Shown here: positions 9,921 to 18,315 of the stretch, piece after piece
Layout: the number at the start of each line of letters is the position of its first letter
How positions within the stretch are numbered: position 1 is the first letter of the stretch
NCBI GenBank assembly: GCA_900539695.1
Contig: UQDG01000001.1
Coordinates: 143,725 to 207,724, forward strand
Length of the DNA stretch: 64,000 nucleotides
Direction: 5' to 3'
Origin: an uncultured Oscillospiraceae bacterium
GTDB lineage: Bacteria; Bacillota; Clostridia; Oscillospirales; Ruminococcaceae
The notes under the pieces: model-generated
Seen by the model: the letters and a program-made list of their open reading frames with translations, nothing else
The model's database searches: none
Told to the model about the DNA's origin: nothing
Made by a program: the position numbers and the translations under genes

Positions 9921-9950
9921 ATTATAGCAGAGTCGTATTGCAGCAAAAAA
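9921..9950 (-). promoter_or_regulatory. Promoter of VirB4 operon A2
   Basis: TATAAT (complement of 9921-9926) forms the -10; the -35 is weak (TTTTTG region). The stretch from the iterons to the -10 is nearly identical in length and sequence to the one upstream of operon A1 (shared ACATCCGCA, AAAG and CTTTTTT blocks). Confidence 0.6.
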
Positions 9951-9959
9951 GACTTTTGC

Positions 9960-9992
9960 TGTGCGGATGTTGTGCTGATTTACTGCATTTCG
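9960..9992. repeat. 11-bp iteron array, copy A
   Basis: Three consecutive 11-bp units lie at 9960, 9971 and 9982: TGTGCGGATGT, TGTGCTGATTT and a weaker ACTGCATTTCG. The 11-bp period puts the same face of the helix toward a binding protein. Related arrays lie at 14394, 26410 and 50815. Confidence 0.65.
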
Positions 9993-10042
9993 GCAGATAA
10001 ATTTTCAAATGCGCTTTTGTGGCATCAATGTAGCCACATAGA

Positions 10043-10071
10043 TTGACAATTGAATGCAATGAACGTATAAT
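10043..10071 (+). promoter_or_regulatory. Consensus promoter of the relBE pair
   Basis: TTGACA at 10043-10048, a 17-bp spacer and TATAAT at 10066-10071 match the sigma-A consensus exactly. An inverted repeat TGTGGC...GCCACA just upstream (about 10018-10038) may be an autoregulatory operator for the antitoxin. Confidence 0.75.
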
Positions 10072-10112
10072 GGAGATAAGAAGAAAACCACAGTACGAAG
10101 GGAGTTTATTTT

Positions 10113-10415
10113 ATGGAAAACATTGTTTCGGCGGCCAAAACGGACGTGTTCCGCGTTCGTATCAATCCGGAAATCAAGCAGGAGCTGGAATCTGTGTACG
10201 CTAAGAACGGTCTTACCCTGACCGATGCCATCAACGTGTTTTTCCAGCAGTCGCTGAACGCTGGCGGCTTTCCCTTTGCCGTAACAGAGGACAACGCGGA
10301 GATCATCAAGGCAAAGGCGCTCTCCCGGCTGACAAAGCAGTTGCAGGAAGCGCAGGATGATCCGGTTTCTTACTCCGAGGATGAAGTATACAAGATGTTC
10401 GGAGTAGAGAAATGA
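10113..10415 (+). CDS. relB: RelB/DinJ-family antitoxin
   Basis: This 100-residue protein begins with a ribbon-helix-helix-like DNA-binding region (TDVFRVRINPEIKQELESVY, then TLTDAINVFFQQSL), typical of RelB/DinJ antitoxins that bind their own operator. The C-terminal part (SEDEVYKMFG) would wrap the toxin. GAAGGGAG precedes the ATG. The stop overlaps the toxin start (ATGA), which couples synthesis of the two. The pair is on the plus strand between two minus-strand conjugation operons, so it is probably an independent stabilising module of the element. Confidence 0.85.
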   Translation: MENIVSAAKTDVFRVRINPEIKQELESVYAKNGLTLTDAINVFFQQSLNAGGFPFAVTEDNAEIIKAKALSRLTKQLQEAQDDPVSYSEDEVYKMFGVEK

Positions 10416-10723
10416 GGGTAATCTATAAAAGAACCGCCGTTAAGGATATGGAAGCAACCCGTGACTACATCGCCGGGCGGCTGAAGAACCCGAAAGCTGC
10501 CAAAAAGCTGATGACCGCGCTGCTGAAAGCTATATCTTTGCTGGTAGATAACCCGTATATGGGTGCAGCACTGGCAGAAAAGTTTGAAATCACCACGGAT
10601 GTGCGCTACTTTGTGGTGTCAAAGCAGTTGATTTTCTACCATGTGGACGAGGAACACAGCACAATAGAGATACTTCGGGTATTGGACGGCCGGACAGATT
10701 ATTTGTCAGTACTGTTCGGATAA
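10412..10723 (+). CDS. relE: RelE/ParE-family toxin
   Basis: This 103-residue protein has the compact RelE-fold pattern: an N-terminal strand (MRVIYKRTAVKDMEATRDYI), two helices with a positively charged KNPKAAKKL segment, and the C-terminal strands VRYFVVSKQLIFYHV and IEILRVLDGRTDY. Family members cleave ribosome-bound mRNA or poison gyrase; which applies here cannot be read from sequence. It overlaps the antitoxin gene by 4 bp and is followed by a terminator shared with the opposing conjugation operon. Confidence 0.85.
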   Translation: MRVIYKRTAVKDMEATRDYIAGRLKNPKAAKKLMTALLKAISLLVDNPYMGAALAEKFEITTDVRYFVVSKQLIFYHVDEEHSTIEILRVLDGRTDYLSVLFG

Positions 10724-10734
10724 ATAAAAAATAG

Positions 10735-10769
10735 GAGAGCCGCTCCTGCGTATGGCAGAAGCAGCCCTC
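10735..10769 (-). terminator. Terminator of conjugation operon A1
   Basis: On the minus strand a 15-bp stem (GAGGGCTGCTTCTGC with GCAGGAGCGGCTCTC, G-U wobbles only) is followed by CCTATTTTTTATTT. It ends the operon of the M23 peptidase gene. In the plus direction the stem has C-A mismatches but is followed by TTTGTTTT, so it may also end relBE. Confidence 0.7.
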
Positions 10770-10775
10770 TTTGTT

Positions 10776-11996
10776 TTAGTGCAGATACCCTTTTGGGTTG
10801 ACGTAGACCCCGTCGATAATGACGCAGATATGCAGATGATTTCCGGTCACATCGCCGGTAGCACCGACTTTGGCAATGGTGTCGTATTTGTTCACCGTAT
10901 CGCCAACCTGAGCCAAAAGCTGGCTGCAATGGGCATAAAGGGTGCAGTACCCGCCGCCGTGGTTGATGACCAGATAATTTCCATAACTGACGTGATACCC
11001 TGATTTAATGACCGTGCCGCCCTCCACTGCCAGAATTGGTGTGCCATAGGGATAGGCAATGTCCAAGCCATTGTGGTTGGTGGTATCCTTGCCGGGAATG
11101 CCGACATCCTCGCGTTTGCCGAAGAAAGAAGTAATGTGCTGTTCCCAGTTCGGGTCATTGAATGGATTGCCGAACCCGCCGCTCGGAGCAGGGGAGGTAT
11201 CATCAATAAGTGCATCGTTGATTTGCCCCAAAATCGTAATACCCTCATGTTCTTCTATTTCGTGGAGATAGACAGTCAGGTTATGCGCATAGGCATCGGC
11301 ACAGCTTTTCTGCTTGTCGTCAAGCTGCCAGACCGTGTCGGCAAAGTAGTCATCGCCCACATAGGAGAGTGTGAAAACGGTGTAAGTGTGATCCTCTTGA
11401 ACGGTTATGGTTTGCCCACGCACCTCTTTCTGCACAGGTTCGGTGCGAACTTCCTCGGAAGTAGTGTAGGTATAATATTCTGTCCGGTGCGCTTGTACCT
11501 GTGCGGAAAGGTCAGCCAGGCTGATTTTGGTATAGTCGTCCTCTCCTTGGTAAGCGGAGTACATAGAAATGAGTTGAAAGGCATTGTAAGAAACATGACC
11601 GCCCACGGAATCATCAATGTCGCTGTAGGTGAGGCTTGCACGCTCGGATTCTATTTCGGCAAGGGTATCCTCGTATGCAACCTGCAAAATATCCGATACG
11701 GCATTGCGAAGCTGCATCACGTTGGCAGCAACTTCCAAATCATCATTGACCGCAGTGCTGGGCTGTGTCAGCGTACCGAAAATCGCACCGGGCAGCATGA
11801 GCAGAACCAGAACCGGCAGCAGCAAGACTGCAATGGCAACGACCAGTATTTCCTTGCAATACTGCACCGCAGCTTCAGTAGCAGCCCCGGCGGGACCGCC
11901 CTGCACTCCCGCTTGCGCGATTTTGGCAAGTTTGGGCGCATTGTGAAGTGCCGTTGAGGCGGCCTGCTGAGAATTTTGGGTATCGTTTTCCATCAT
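10776..11996 (-). CDS. Conjugation-associated M23 peptidase with membrane anchor
   Basis: This 406-residue protein has one membrane segment near residues 48-75 (EILVVAIAVLLLPVLVLLML), a long extracytoplasmic linker and a C-terminal LytM/M23 domain. The zinc and catalytic motifs are present: NHNGLDIAYPYGTPI (HxxxD) and GNHLHICV (HxH). Enzymes of this type open peptidoglycan so that the transfer channel can cross the wall. It is the last gene of operon A1 and starts 1 bp from the stop of the preceding gene. A different M23 protein in another element lies at 55050-56660. Confidence 0.88.
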   Translation of the reverse strand: MMENDTQNSQQAASTALHNAPKLAKIAQAGVQGGPAGAATEAAVQYCKEILVVAIAVLLLPVLVLLMLPGAIFGTLTQPSTAVNDDLEVAANVMQLRNAVSDILQVAYEDTLAEIESERASLTYSDIDDSVGGHVSYNAFQLISMYSAYQGEDDYTKISLADLSAQVQAHRTEYYTYTTSEEVRTEPVQKEVRGQTITVQEDHTYTVFTLSYVGDDYFADTVWQLDDKQKSCADAYAHNLTVYLHEIEEHEGITILGQINDALIDDTSPAPSGGFGNPFNDPNWEQHITSFFGKREDVGIPGKDTTNHNGLDIAYPYGTPILAVEGGTVIKSGYHVSYGNYLVINHGGGYCTLYAHCSQLLAQVGDTVNKYDTIAKVGATGDVTGNHLHICVIIDGVYVNPKGYLH

Positions 11997-13151
11997 TTAG
12001 TGTCTCCGTGCGGGGGCTTTTGGCATGGCGGCCACTTTACGCTCATCATACTGCATACGCCCGCGTTCGTCCTGAACGGTAGGCGTTTTTTCTACGCGGG
12101 TTGTGGCGTAGACCTTATACCACTTTTCGCCGTCGCGGGAAGTCTGTTCTGTGAAGTGGCCCTCCGGCTTCTCATACTGACGGGCGTTGTACATGGCAAA
12201 CTGAATCTGCCCGCGGCCGGGGATGATCTCGCGCCCCTGAATCTTGCCGCCGCCGATTTCTACATCTGTGACGCTGTTGCCCATCTGCCCCAGCAGCACA
12301 CGGTTCATAGCGGCCTGTTGGATAGAGGACGAAGTGGGAATGGAGGTCTGTTCTGTAACAGCAGGACTGCCACCGGCGCGCATGGCAATTTCACTGTCCC
12401 TTGTAGGGGAAACGTCAACCGTGCTATCGCCATCCAGCGCCAGCGGTGTGGCGGGGATAGGTGCATCCAGCACGGCATCGTTTTCTGCCGTTGCCATTGC
12501 GGTGGGGATATTTTCGCCAGTGGCAGGAACGGGCATAGCCTCAGCATCGCTGGTACCGGCAAAATAGCCATTGAGTGCTTCCACGGCGCTGTCGCCTGTG
12601 ATGCTGCCGCTGGTCTGACCGGTGGCAATAGACCCGATGACCTTGCTGGCGAAGCCGCCGTCTTTACCGAGGCTGTTGTGGTACATGGCACCGCCCAAGG
12701 ACACACCGATACCGCCGGACTGCCCACTGATGGAGCTTGCCGTACTTTGCTGCACATGGCGGCTCACCATGCCGGAAAGCCCGCCTGCAAAGGTATTGCC
12801 GGGTGTGACTTTTGTGGTGGCTGTTGAAGCGGCGGCTTTGGCAGCGCCCAGCCCCATAAAGGCTTTGCCGATTTCAAAACCGCGAAAAGCCAGTAGCGCC
12901 TCAGACAACATCGAGCCGGGCGAGCGTGAAACGCCGATGCCCAATGAGTGCAGAATACCGTCCAGCTTGGTGCTGACTTTCAGAAAAGCGATAGCACACA
13001 GCAACCACAGGAACAGATTGCCGGAGACGGCATCCTTGCCATGCGCGTCTACGGCCGCAGCAGCTTCATCCTCGGTCAAAGCAAAAGCGGCCGGACAGTA
13101 CAGAAGCGCAAGGTTGATGGCGGTGAATAGGGTAAACAGAGTTTTTTTCAT
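11997..13151 (-). CDS. Gly/Ser/Ala-rich exported conjugation protein
   Basis: The 384-residue product has a signal peptide (MKKTLFTLFTAINLALLYC..AFA) and a second hydrophobic segment (NLFLWLLCAIAFLKV). A long low-complexity middle rich in Gly, Ser, Ala and Thr precedes a basic C-terminus (KVAAMPKAPARRH). AGGAG precedes the ATG. It lies between the VirB6-like and M23 genes, the place where similar elements encode a large channel or surface component. I cannot name a family with certainty. Confidence 0.6.
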   Translation of the reverse strand: MKKTLFTLFTAINLALLYCPAAFALTEDEAAAAVDAHGKDAVSGNLFLWLLCAIAFLKVSTKLDGILHSLGIGVSRSPGSMLSEALLAFRGFEIGKAFMGLGAAKAAASTATTKVTPGNTFAGGLSGMVSRHVQQSTASSISGQSGGIGVSLGGAMYHNSLGKDGGFASKVIGSIATGQTSGSITGDSAVEALNGYFAGTSDAEAMPVPATGENIPTAMATAENDAVLDAPIPATPLALDGDSTVDVSPTRDSEIAMRAGGSPAVTEQTSIPTSSSIQQAAMNRVLLGQMGNSVTDVEIGGGKIQGREIIPGRGQIQFAMYNARQYEKPEGHFTEQTSRDGEKWYKVYATTRVEKTPTVQDERGRMQYDERKVAAMPKAPARRH

Positions 13152-13163
13152 GTAAAAAATCTC

Positions 13164-13874
13164 CTATAAGGACAGCGGATTGGCGAGAAACTCACCGACC
13201 ATATTGACGAACAGTTTTAAGCACCATGCGTTCATAATCAGCAGCAGAAGCTGCCCACTGAACATTCGGCACCAGCTTTTGAAAATGTTGTTTGTGCCAC
13301 GCGCCGCGCCCATAGCAAAGGCAAGGGGTGCGGTGAAAACCAGAATTCCCAGTACAACGTATCGCTCGGCGGCTTCCAAAAGCAGCTTTAAGTAGTTCCA
13401 AGCCAGAATCACAACGAGAATCAGTGCAATCAAGGCCACAGAACCGTTGGCAATCACGCCAATGATGATGAGTAGCACGGAATTGAAGTCTCCAAACTGC
13501 ACGCCGGGCAGGCTGCTGTCCAGAATCCAGGTGTAGGGCGTGCCGCCGATCTGCAAGGCAAGGTTGACGATGTCATCGCAATACCAAATCAGAAGCAGGA
13601 AAATTACAGAGCGCACCACCAGATTGATGGGATTCTCGGTGTCAATGTCAAACCCTGCGCCATAGCAGCGGTAAAGCTGCCACACAAGGTTTAGCAGCAC
13701 CAGCCCAATGGCTGTCCAGATAAAAATCTCGTACATGGACGATGCGGCAGGAAAGTACCGCTTGAACGTATCAATATTGCAGCCCAGCGCGCCAAGTACT
13801 GATGTTGATGCCAAATCCAGCAAATTCATCACCTGCGTTGCCAGCCAATCCACAATGCCATCTAAAATGCCCAA
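13164..13874 (-). CDS. VirB6/TrbL-like polytopic conjugation channel protein
   Basis: This 236-residue protein has about five or six membrane segments, among them IFIWTAIGLVLLNLVWQLY, LVVRSVIFLLLIWY, SVLLIIIGVIANGSVALIALILVVILAW and YVVLGILVFTAPLAFAMGAA, followed by the conserved-looking SWCRMFSGQ. This topology is typical of VirB6/TrbL inner-membrane channel subunits in Firmicute elements. The start is TTG, preceded by AAGGAGGTG at correct spacing. It lies between the small Maff2-like gene and the Gly/Ser-rich gene. Confidence 0.75.
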   Translation of the reverse strand: MGILDGIVDWLATQVMNLLDLASTSVLGALGCNIDTFKRYFPAASSMYEIFIWTAIGLVLLNLVWQLYRCYGAGFDIDTENPINLVVRSVIFLLLIWYCDDIVNLALQIGGTPYTWILDSSLPGVQFGDFNSVLLIIIGVIANGSVALIALILVVILAWNYLKLLLEAAERYVVLGILVFTAPLAFAMGAARGTNNIFKSWCRMFSGQLLLLIMNAWCLKLFVNMVGEFLANPLSL

Positions 13875-13909
13875 AGGCGTTCACCTCCTTGCTGCAATTC
13901 CGCGCAGGT

Positions 13910-14299
13910 TTACGGATTCCAAGTGCCGCCCTGGAAGAACGGCGTAACGTAGGCCATGATGAAGCCGAGACCGTTCAGAATCGCCCAGGTGATGGCAATG
14001 CGCTTAAGCCATGCGCGGGAATCATCCACGGTCTTGCCGTTCTTGGAAAAGTTCATCAGCAGCAGGGCAACGGCGGCGCAGACTACAGCTGTGACGGTGG
14101 AGATAGAGATGATTTGCGAGTAGACATCCTGCATGATCTCGCTGGCTTTCGTCCAGACGGTTGTGCTGGCTGCGGCGGTGGGAGAATTATCCTCGCCGGT
14201 TGCAAAAGCGGGCATTGCGGTCAGTACACTGCATAGGACAGCGCAAAGGGCTGTCCTTATGCGCTTGTGGTAAAAAGAATACGTGTTTTTCTTGATCAT
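13910..14299 (-). CDS. Small two-helix membrane protein of the Maff2/VirB2 type
   Basis: Starting at MIKKNTYSFYHK (CAGGAGG at correct spacing), the 129-residue protein has a signal-like hydrophobic segment with AMPAFA cleavage pattern. Two further membrane helices follow (VTAVVCAAVALLLMNFS and ITWAILNGLGFIMAYV), separated by a basic loop KNGKTVDDSRAWLKR. This is the usual form of the Maff2/pilin-like subunit that precedes the VirB6 gene in Firmicute conjugative elements. It is the first gene of operon A1, directly behind the iteron promoter. Confidence 0.7.
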   Translation of the reverse strand: MIKKNTYSFYHKRIRTALCAVLCSVLTAMPAFATGEDNSPTAAASTTVWTKASEIMQDVYSQIISISTVTAVVCAAVALLLMNFSKNGKTVDDSRAWLKRIAITWAILNGLGFIMAYVTPFFQGGTWNP

Positions 14300-14354
14300 T
14301 GAAACCTCCTGTGTGTAAAAATGCTTTATGAGTTGCCAAAAGTAGACCATTACC

Positions 14355-14385
14355 ATAATAACAAATTGGCTGTGCAGGAAAAAAG
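14355..14385 (-). promoter_or_regulatory. Promoter of conjugation operon A1
   Basis: The -10 is TATTAT (complement of 14355-14360). From the last iteron to the -10 the spacing equals that of the VirB4 promoter, with the blocks ACATCCGCA, AAAG and CTTTTTT shared. Unlike the VirB4 leader, no terminator lies between this promoter and the first gene. Confidence 0.55.
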
Positions 14386-14393
14386 GCTTTCGC

Positions 14394-14426
14394 TCTGCGG
14401 ATGTATTGCGGATGTTGTGCAGGTTC
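14394..14426. repeat. 11-bp iteron array, copy B
   Basis: Three units follow without gaps: TCTGCGGATGT, ATTGCGGATGT and TGTGCAGGTTC. They sit just upstream of the operon A1 promoter and just downstream of a remnant gene end. Confidence 0.7.
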
Positions 14427-14427
14427 A

Positions 14428-14530
14428 ATCAGGGGTAAGGAGATTGGTGATTTTCTCGCAATTTTGTAGCATAGGACAGTGATGCCAGCAACAAAAGATA
14501 TTCAAACGTAGAAATGAAAATAGAGCTGTC
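14428..14530 (-). pseudogene. 5'-truncated remnant of a gene homologous to the one at 26441-26950
   Basis: In the frame that stops at 14428 the last residues read QNCEKITNLLTPD, matching QDCEKITNLLTPD at the end of the 26441-26950 protein. About 30 codons upstream are still readable but diverged (FLRLNIFCCWHHCPML), and no start is present. The match continues past the stop codon into the iterons, so the whole block (gene end plus array) is duplicated on either side of the sugar module. Confidence 0.7.
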
Positions 14531-14826
14531 ATGAGACGGCAACCCTATTTTTATCACAAAACCAGTTCCTGTACAAAATTCCTTGTGCGGTTGATACTTG
14601 GAGAGGCAAGACAGTAATATAGATATTCCCATATAACGCAAAGCGCCGTTACCGCAGGTGAAGCGAAAACGGCGGGGAAGTGATTGACTATATTGGCAGC
14701 GCAGATAACATTGGGCACCATCATTTCCGGTTTCAACTGATACAAAATGGTATTGGCGCAGACCCGATGGCAGTCTTTTGTGAAATTTCGGCCATAAAGG
14801 GAAAACCTATTAAACGAAAACAAATG
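14531..14826. other. Interval without a recognisable gene
   Basis: Nothing convincing was found. A minus-strand frame of about 89 codons (14554-14823) contains hydrophobic stretches but has no ribosome site and no family that I recognise. A 7-bp stem CGCCGTT/AACGGCG near 14645-14675 is too weak to call a terminator for the AraC gene. Confidence 0.4.
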
Positions 14827-15669
14827 TTAAAATTTCACCTGGTTTGCTTTCCGGTACTCTGTTGGCGAGGTTCCTTCTGCATTGCGGAAAGTTTGGGAGA
14901 AGTAGCTGGAAGAAGAAAAGCCCAGAATAGCTGCGATCTGAGAGAGAGAAAGGTCCGTCTCGGCCAGGAGACGCTTTCCTTCTTTTATGCGGCAGTTGAT
15001 GATATAATTGATGGGCGAAACACCGTATTCGCGCTTAAAGGCGTGTACCATATAATATTTGGTGATGCTGACCTTTTCTGCCAGCTGGTCCAGCGTGATA
15101 TTTTCCTTATAATGGTGGTCAATGTAGCGCTTTACCGTTGCACACTGGCGGTTGGCAGGCAGGCGGGAGTGGATCGGCACAGCCGAAACACTGGCGTTGC
15201 GCATCAGCTGTACAACGATAATATCCATGTAGGCCTGGCAAAGTATCTGGAAACTCGACTCTCGGTTCTGCATTTCCCGCAGGATCTTGCGCATACAGAC
15301 CAGCACATCGTTATCCTCTTTAAAGGTATAAATGCAAAAGCTGCCCTCGGCGGCATCGGAAATCGTAAATTCCAGCCCTTCGATGCCAAGCACAATATAT
15401 TCCAACGGGTGTGATTCAAAGCTGACTTCGGTGTGGATGACGTTGGGATTGACCACGACCAGCTGGTGCGCCTGCACGGGGAACAGCTTGTCATTGATCT
15501 GAAACTGCCCCTCGCCATCGACAATATAAAATAGCTCTGCGTAGCTATGGGAATGTGGGATGGAGGGCCAATCGCCGCTGTATTTTGTAGAGGCTATATT
15601 GCGCAGCTTCATCTTGTCGCGGGGGAGTGCGTCATCCTCCGGGTTGAAAGCATAGTTGATGTGGCTCAT
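14827..15669 (-). CDS. AraC-family regulator of the lacto-N-biose module
   Basis: This 280-residue protein has an N-terminal cupin-like sugar-sensing domain (HSHSYAELFYIVDGEGQF, then HQLVVVNPNVIHTE) and a C-terminal double helix-turn-helix of the AraC type. That domain spans roughly residues 175-275 and contains ITLDQLAEKVSITKYYMVHAFKREYG and SLSQIAAILGFSSSSYFSQTFRNAEG. It is transcribed divergently from the solute-binding protein gene, the usual arrangement for a local activator. Its effector is presumably the imported galactosyl-HexNAc or a breakdown product. Confidence 0.88.
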   Translation of the reverse strand: MSHINYAFNPEDDALPRDKMKLRNIASTKYSGDWPSIPHSHSYAELFYIVDGEGQFQINDKLFPVQAHQLVVVNPNVIHTEVSFESHPLEYIVLGIEGLEFTISDAAEGSFCIYTFKEDNDVLVCMRKILREMQNRESSFQILCQAYMDIIVVQLMRNASVSAVPIHSRLPANRQCATVKRYIDHHYKENITLDQLAEKVSITKYYMVHAFKREYGVSPINYIINCRIKEGKRLLAETDLSLSQIAAILGFSSSSYFSQTFRNAEGTSPTEYRKANQVKF

Positions 15670-15974
15670 GGCGAGGCCTCCGAACTTTTTGATATATTGT
15701 CATAATTCTATTATATGGCACACGTCCGAAAAATGCAACGAATTTTTTGGGCGATTTTATCAATATGTTGCTTTGTTTCGAAATACAAACGTGTAAAGTG
15801 CACAATTTTCAGACGCGAAAGTCGGACGTTGTGCCGAAAAAACGGTGAATAACAATATTGCTAAAATGATGAGCAATATAATAATTGATAAATGATGTGA
15901 AAAGCACTACACTTAAGTCACCGCGAAAGGGATGAAATCCCGACATAGAAATTACACTTAGGAGGAAAACACAA
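15670..15974. promoter_or_regulatory. Divergent control region with an 8-bp inverted repeat
   Basis: The interval holds both promoters. On plus, TATAAT near 15877 lacks a good -35, which suggests activator dependence. A perfect inverted repeat, ATATTGCT (15855-15862) and AGCAATAT (15872-15879), overlaps that core promoter, and a CAATATGTTGCT half-site lies near 15760. These are candidate AraC operators. AGGAGG precedes the ATG at 15975. Confidence 0.5.
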
Positions 15975-17267
15975 ATGAAGAAGATCGTTGCACTTTTGAT
16001 GGCTTCTGCTATGGCAGCATCTCTGGCTGCTTGTGGTGGCAGCGCTCAAAGTTCGGAAGCTACCTCTACTGCTCCGGCTGAATCCACGGCTGCCGAGTCT
16101 ACGGCTACTGATGGCAAGAAGTATGAGGGCGTTGAGTTGACCATGTGGTCTATGTGGTCTGCCGGTGAGGTTCAGGCAAATGCAATTCAGGCCGCCGCTG
16201 ACGCTTTCGAGGCTGAAACTGGCGCACACGTCAACATCGAGTGGAAAGGCCGCGATGTCAACACCCTGATTTCTGCCGCGCTGGAATCTGGCGAAAAACT
16301 GGACATCTTCGAGGATGATTACAACCGTATCGGCCACGCTTACGCTCCCTACACCTACGACCTGACCGAGATGGCAGACGCTGTCGGTTATGATGACTTC
16401 AGCTACGCTTGCTTTAACGATCAGTCCAAAGAATGGGCTGGCTACCTGAACTCCATCGTAGAGCAGCCCCAGATTGGCGGTATCTTCTACAACAAGGACG
16501 CTTTCGATGCCTGTGGCATTACCGACACCCCCAAGACTTGGGATGAGTTCCTGACTGTCTGCCAGACCCTGAAAGACAACGGCTATGAGCCGCTGGCGCT
16601 GGACGGTGCTTACGCAAACTTCAACTTCTACAACCATCTGGTCCGTCATCTGGGTGAGGACGCCATTGCTGAACTGGGCAAGAACGGCGGCTGGGCTGAT
16701 AATGAAGCTGCTGTGGCGGCTGCGCAGGAAATCATTGATTTCGTGAACGCTGGTTATCTGGCCGAAGGCGCACCTGATGCCTACCCCGCCAGCCAGACCA
16801 AGGTTGGCCTTGGCACGGCTGCTATGGTTGTTTGCGCAAACTATGTCACTTCTGAGGTTGACGCTGCGGTTGGTGAGCCTGTAAACTGGGGCTTCTTCAA
16901 CTATCCCGAAGTCGAGGGCAATGTTGATGCTTCTGCTTACGCCGGTGCAAACTCTCTGGCCATCTCCTCTAACTGCGAGAACCCGCAGGCTGCATTTGAC
17001 TTCATTATGACCATCGTTACCGGCACTTGCGGTCAGGAACTGGTTGACAACGGCGGCCAGATTCCCGCTGACACCCGCCTGAAAGAGTCTGTCCTGGCCG
17101 GCTCTGTTGAGACGCTGAAGAACACCACCACCCCGATGAGCTGGTGCGGTTCTCTGAACACGCTGGACGGCTGGTCCTCCATCAAGAGCTCCATGATCGA
17201 GCTGTTCGAAGGCAAGTACGCAACCGGCGCTGACTACTGCGCTTATCTGGATACCCTGTGCGGCTAA
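15975..17267 (+). CDS. Sugar ABC transporter solute-binding lipoprotein
   Basis: The 430-residue protein starts with a lipoprotein signal and lipobox (SLAACGGS, Cys near residue 20), then a Ser/Thr/Ala-rich linker. The extracellular binding fold is of the CUT1 (cluster B) type, with ELTMWSMWSAGEVQANAIQA at its start, IFYNKDAFDACGITDTPKTW in the middle and a TAMVVC segment later. Many aromatic residues would stack on sugars. From the neighbours (GH112 phosphorylase and HexNAc kinase) the ligand is probably lacto-N-biose or galacto-N-biose, perhaps in a sulfated form. A hairpin after the gene may keep its mRNA in excess over the permeases. Confidence 0.9.
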   Translation: MKKIVALLMASAMAASLAACGGSAQSSEATSTAPAESTAAESTATDGKKYEGVELTMWSMWSAGEVQANAIQAAADAFEAETGAHVNIEWKGRDVNTLISAALESGEKLDIFEDDYNRIGHAYAPYTYDLTEMADAVGYDDFSYACFNDQSKEWAGYLNSIVEQPQIGGIFYNKDAFDACGITDTPKTWDEFLTVCQTLKDNGYEPLALDGAYANFNFYNHLVRHLGEDAIAELGKNGGWADNEAAVAAAQEIIDFVNAGYLAEGAPDAYPASQTKVGLGTAAMVVCANYVTSEVDAAVGEPVNWGFFNYPEVEGNVDASAYAGANSLAISSNCENPQAAFDFIMTIVTGTCGQELVDNGGQIPADTRLKESVLAGSVETLKNTTTPMSWCGSLNTLDGWSSIKSSMIELFEGKYATGADYCAYLDTLCG

Positions 17268-17342
17268 TCCTATAATAAATCTCAGTACGCCGTTAAGCGG
17301 TGCGGCTGCCATAGATTTATTCAGGATTCCCTCAATCTGAAC

Positions 17343-17375
17343 GGAGGCGGCACCTGAATGGGTGCCGCCTTTGCT
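17343..17375 (+). terminator. Intra-operon hairpin between binding-protein and permease genes
   Basis: GGCGGCACC (17346-17354) and GGTGCCGCC (17361-17369) form a 9-bp stem followed by TTTGCTT. It is probably a partial terminator or 3' stabiliser, as is common after solute-binding protein genes. Confidence 0.6.
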
Positions 17376-17406
17376 TATGACATTTCATTTTTGAGGTATT
17401 ACCAGT

Positions 17407-18300
17407 ATGAAAAAGAACAAGACAATGATTTTCCTATTCATTCTGCCCACCGTTCTTTGCCTGTTGTTCATGTATGTCTATCCGGTCGTTCGGACAGTTA
17501 TCATGAGTTTCTTTAAGGTAGAGAGCCTTACGGCATCTACAAGCACATGGAGCTTCTATGGGCTGCAAAACTATTTCAAAATCCTGCGCAATGCCGGTTT
17601 TATCAGTTCCATAAAAAACATGGTGATGATTTGGCTGGTAGGCGGCATCATTACCATGTGCCTGTCCATGTTGATGGCCGTGATTTTGACCAGTGGCATC
17701 CGCGGCGCAAAATTCTTCAAGGCCGCCATTTATATGCCCAATATCATCAGCGCCGTGGCACTGGCCACCATGTGGATTCAGTATGTGTTCAACTATGATT
17801 ATGGTCTGCTGAACCAGATCGTCAAAGCATTCGGCGGCGAGAATGTCCGCTGGCTGGGTACGGACCTGATTTTCTGGGCTATGATGATTGCTTTCATTTT
17901 TGGCAGTGTTGGTTACTATATGCTGATTTTCATCAGCGGCATCGAAGGTATCCCGCAGGATTTGTACGAAGCTGCCACTATCGACGGCGCGAATATCTTT
18001 GACCGCTTCTTCCAGATTACGCTGCCCCTGCTGAAAGGCGTCATCCGTACCTGCGTTACTTTCTGGAGCATCAATGCTACCACATTCTTCCTGTGGACGA
18101 AGATGTTCTCCCCCATCAACACGGAAACGGCCACCATTGTGCCCGTTGTGTACCTGTATGATACGGTGTTTGGCGGCAAGGGCGTTGTCGAGCGCGATGC
18201 TGGTGCAGGCGCAGCGATTGGCGTTGTGCTGACTTTGATTATCATTGCTGTGTACGTTATCACCAACCTGATCTTGAAAGACTCGGATCTGGAGTATTAA
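17407..18300 (+). CDS. Sugar ABC transporter permease (MalF/UgpA type)
   Basis: This 297-residue permease has six membrane segments, starting with MIFLFILPTVLCLLFMYVYP and ending with VVLTLIIIAVYVITNLIL. The cytoplasmic EAA loop (EAATIDGANIFDRFFQITLP) that docks the ATPase is intact near residue 195. It pairs with the downstream permease, and 15 bp separate them. No ATP-binding subunit is encoded in the cluster, so a shared MsmK-type ATPase from elsewhere in the genome is expected. Confidence 0.9.
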   Translation: MKKNKTMIFLFILPTVLCLLFMYVYPVVRTVIMSFFKVESLTASTSTWSFYGLQNYFKILRNAGFISSIKNMVMIWLVGGIITMCLSMLMAVILTSGIRGAKFFKAAIYMPNIISAVALATMWIQYVFNYDYGLLNQIVKAFGGENVRWLGTDLIFWAMMIAFIFGSVGYYMLIFISGIEGIPQDLYEAATIDGANIFDRFFQITLPLLKGVIRTCVTFWSINATTFFLWTKMFSPINTETATIVPVVYLYDTVFGGKGVVERDAGAGAAIGVVLTLIIIAVYVITNLILKDSDLEY

Positions 18301-18315
18301 GGTAGGAGAGCAGTT

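Noticed and set aside
14554..14823. 89-codon minus-strand frame with hydrophobic stretches
   Set aside because: No ribosome site, no recognisable family, and it lies in a decayed interval next to a truncated gene.
15918..17312. 464-codon minus-strand frame over the solute-binding protein gene
   Set aside because: Antisense shadow; the plus-strand lipoprotein is unambiguous.
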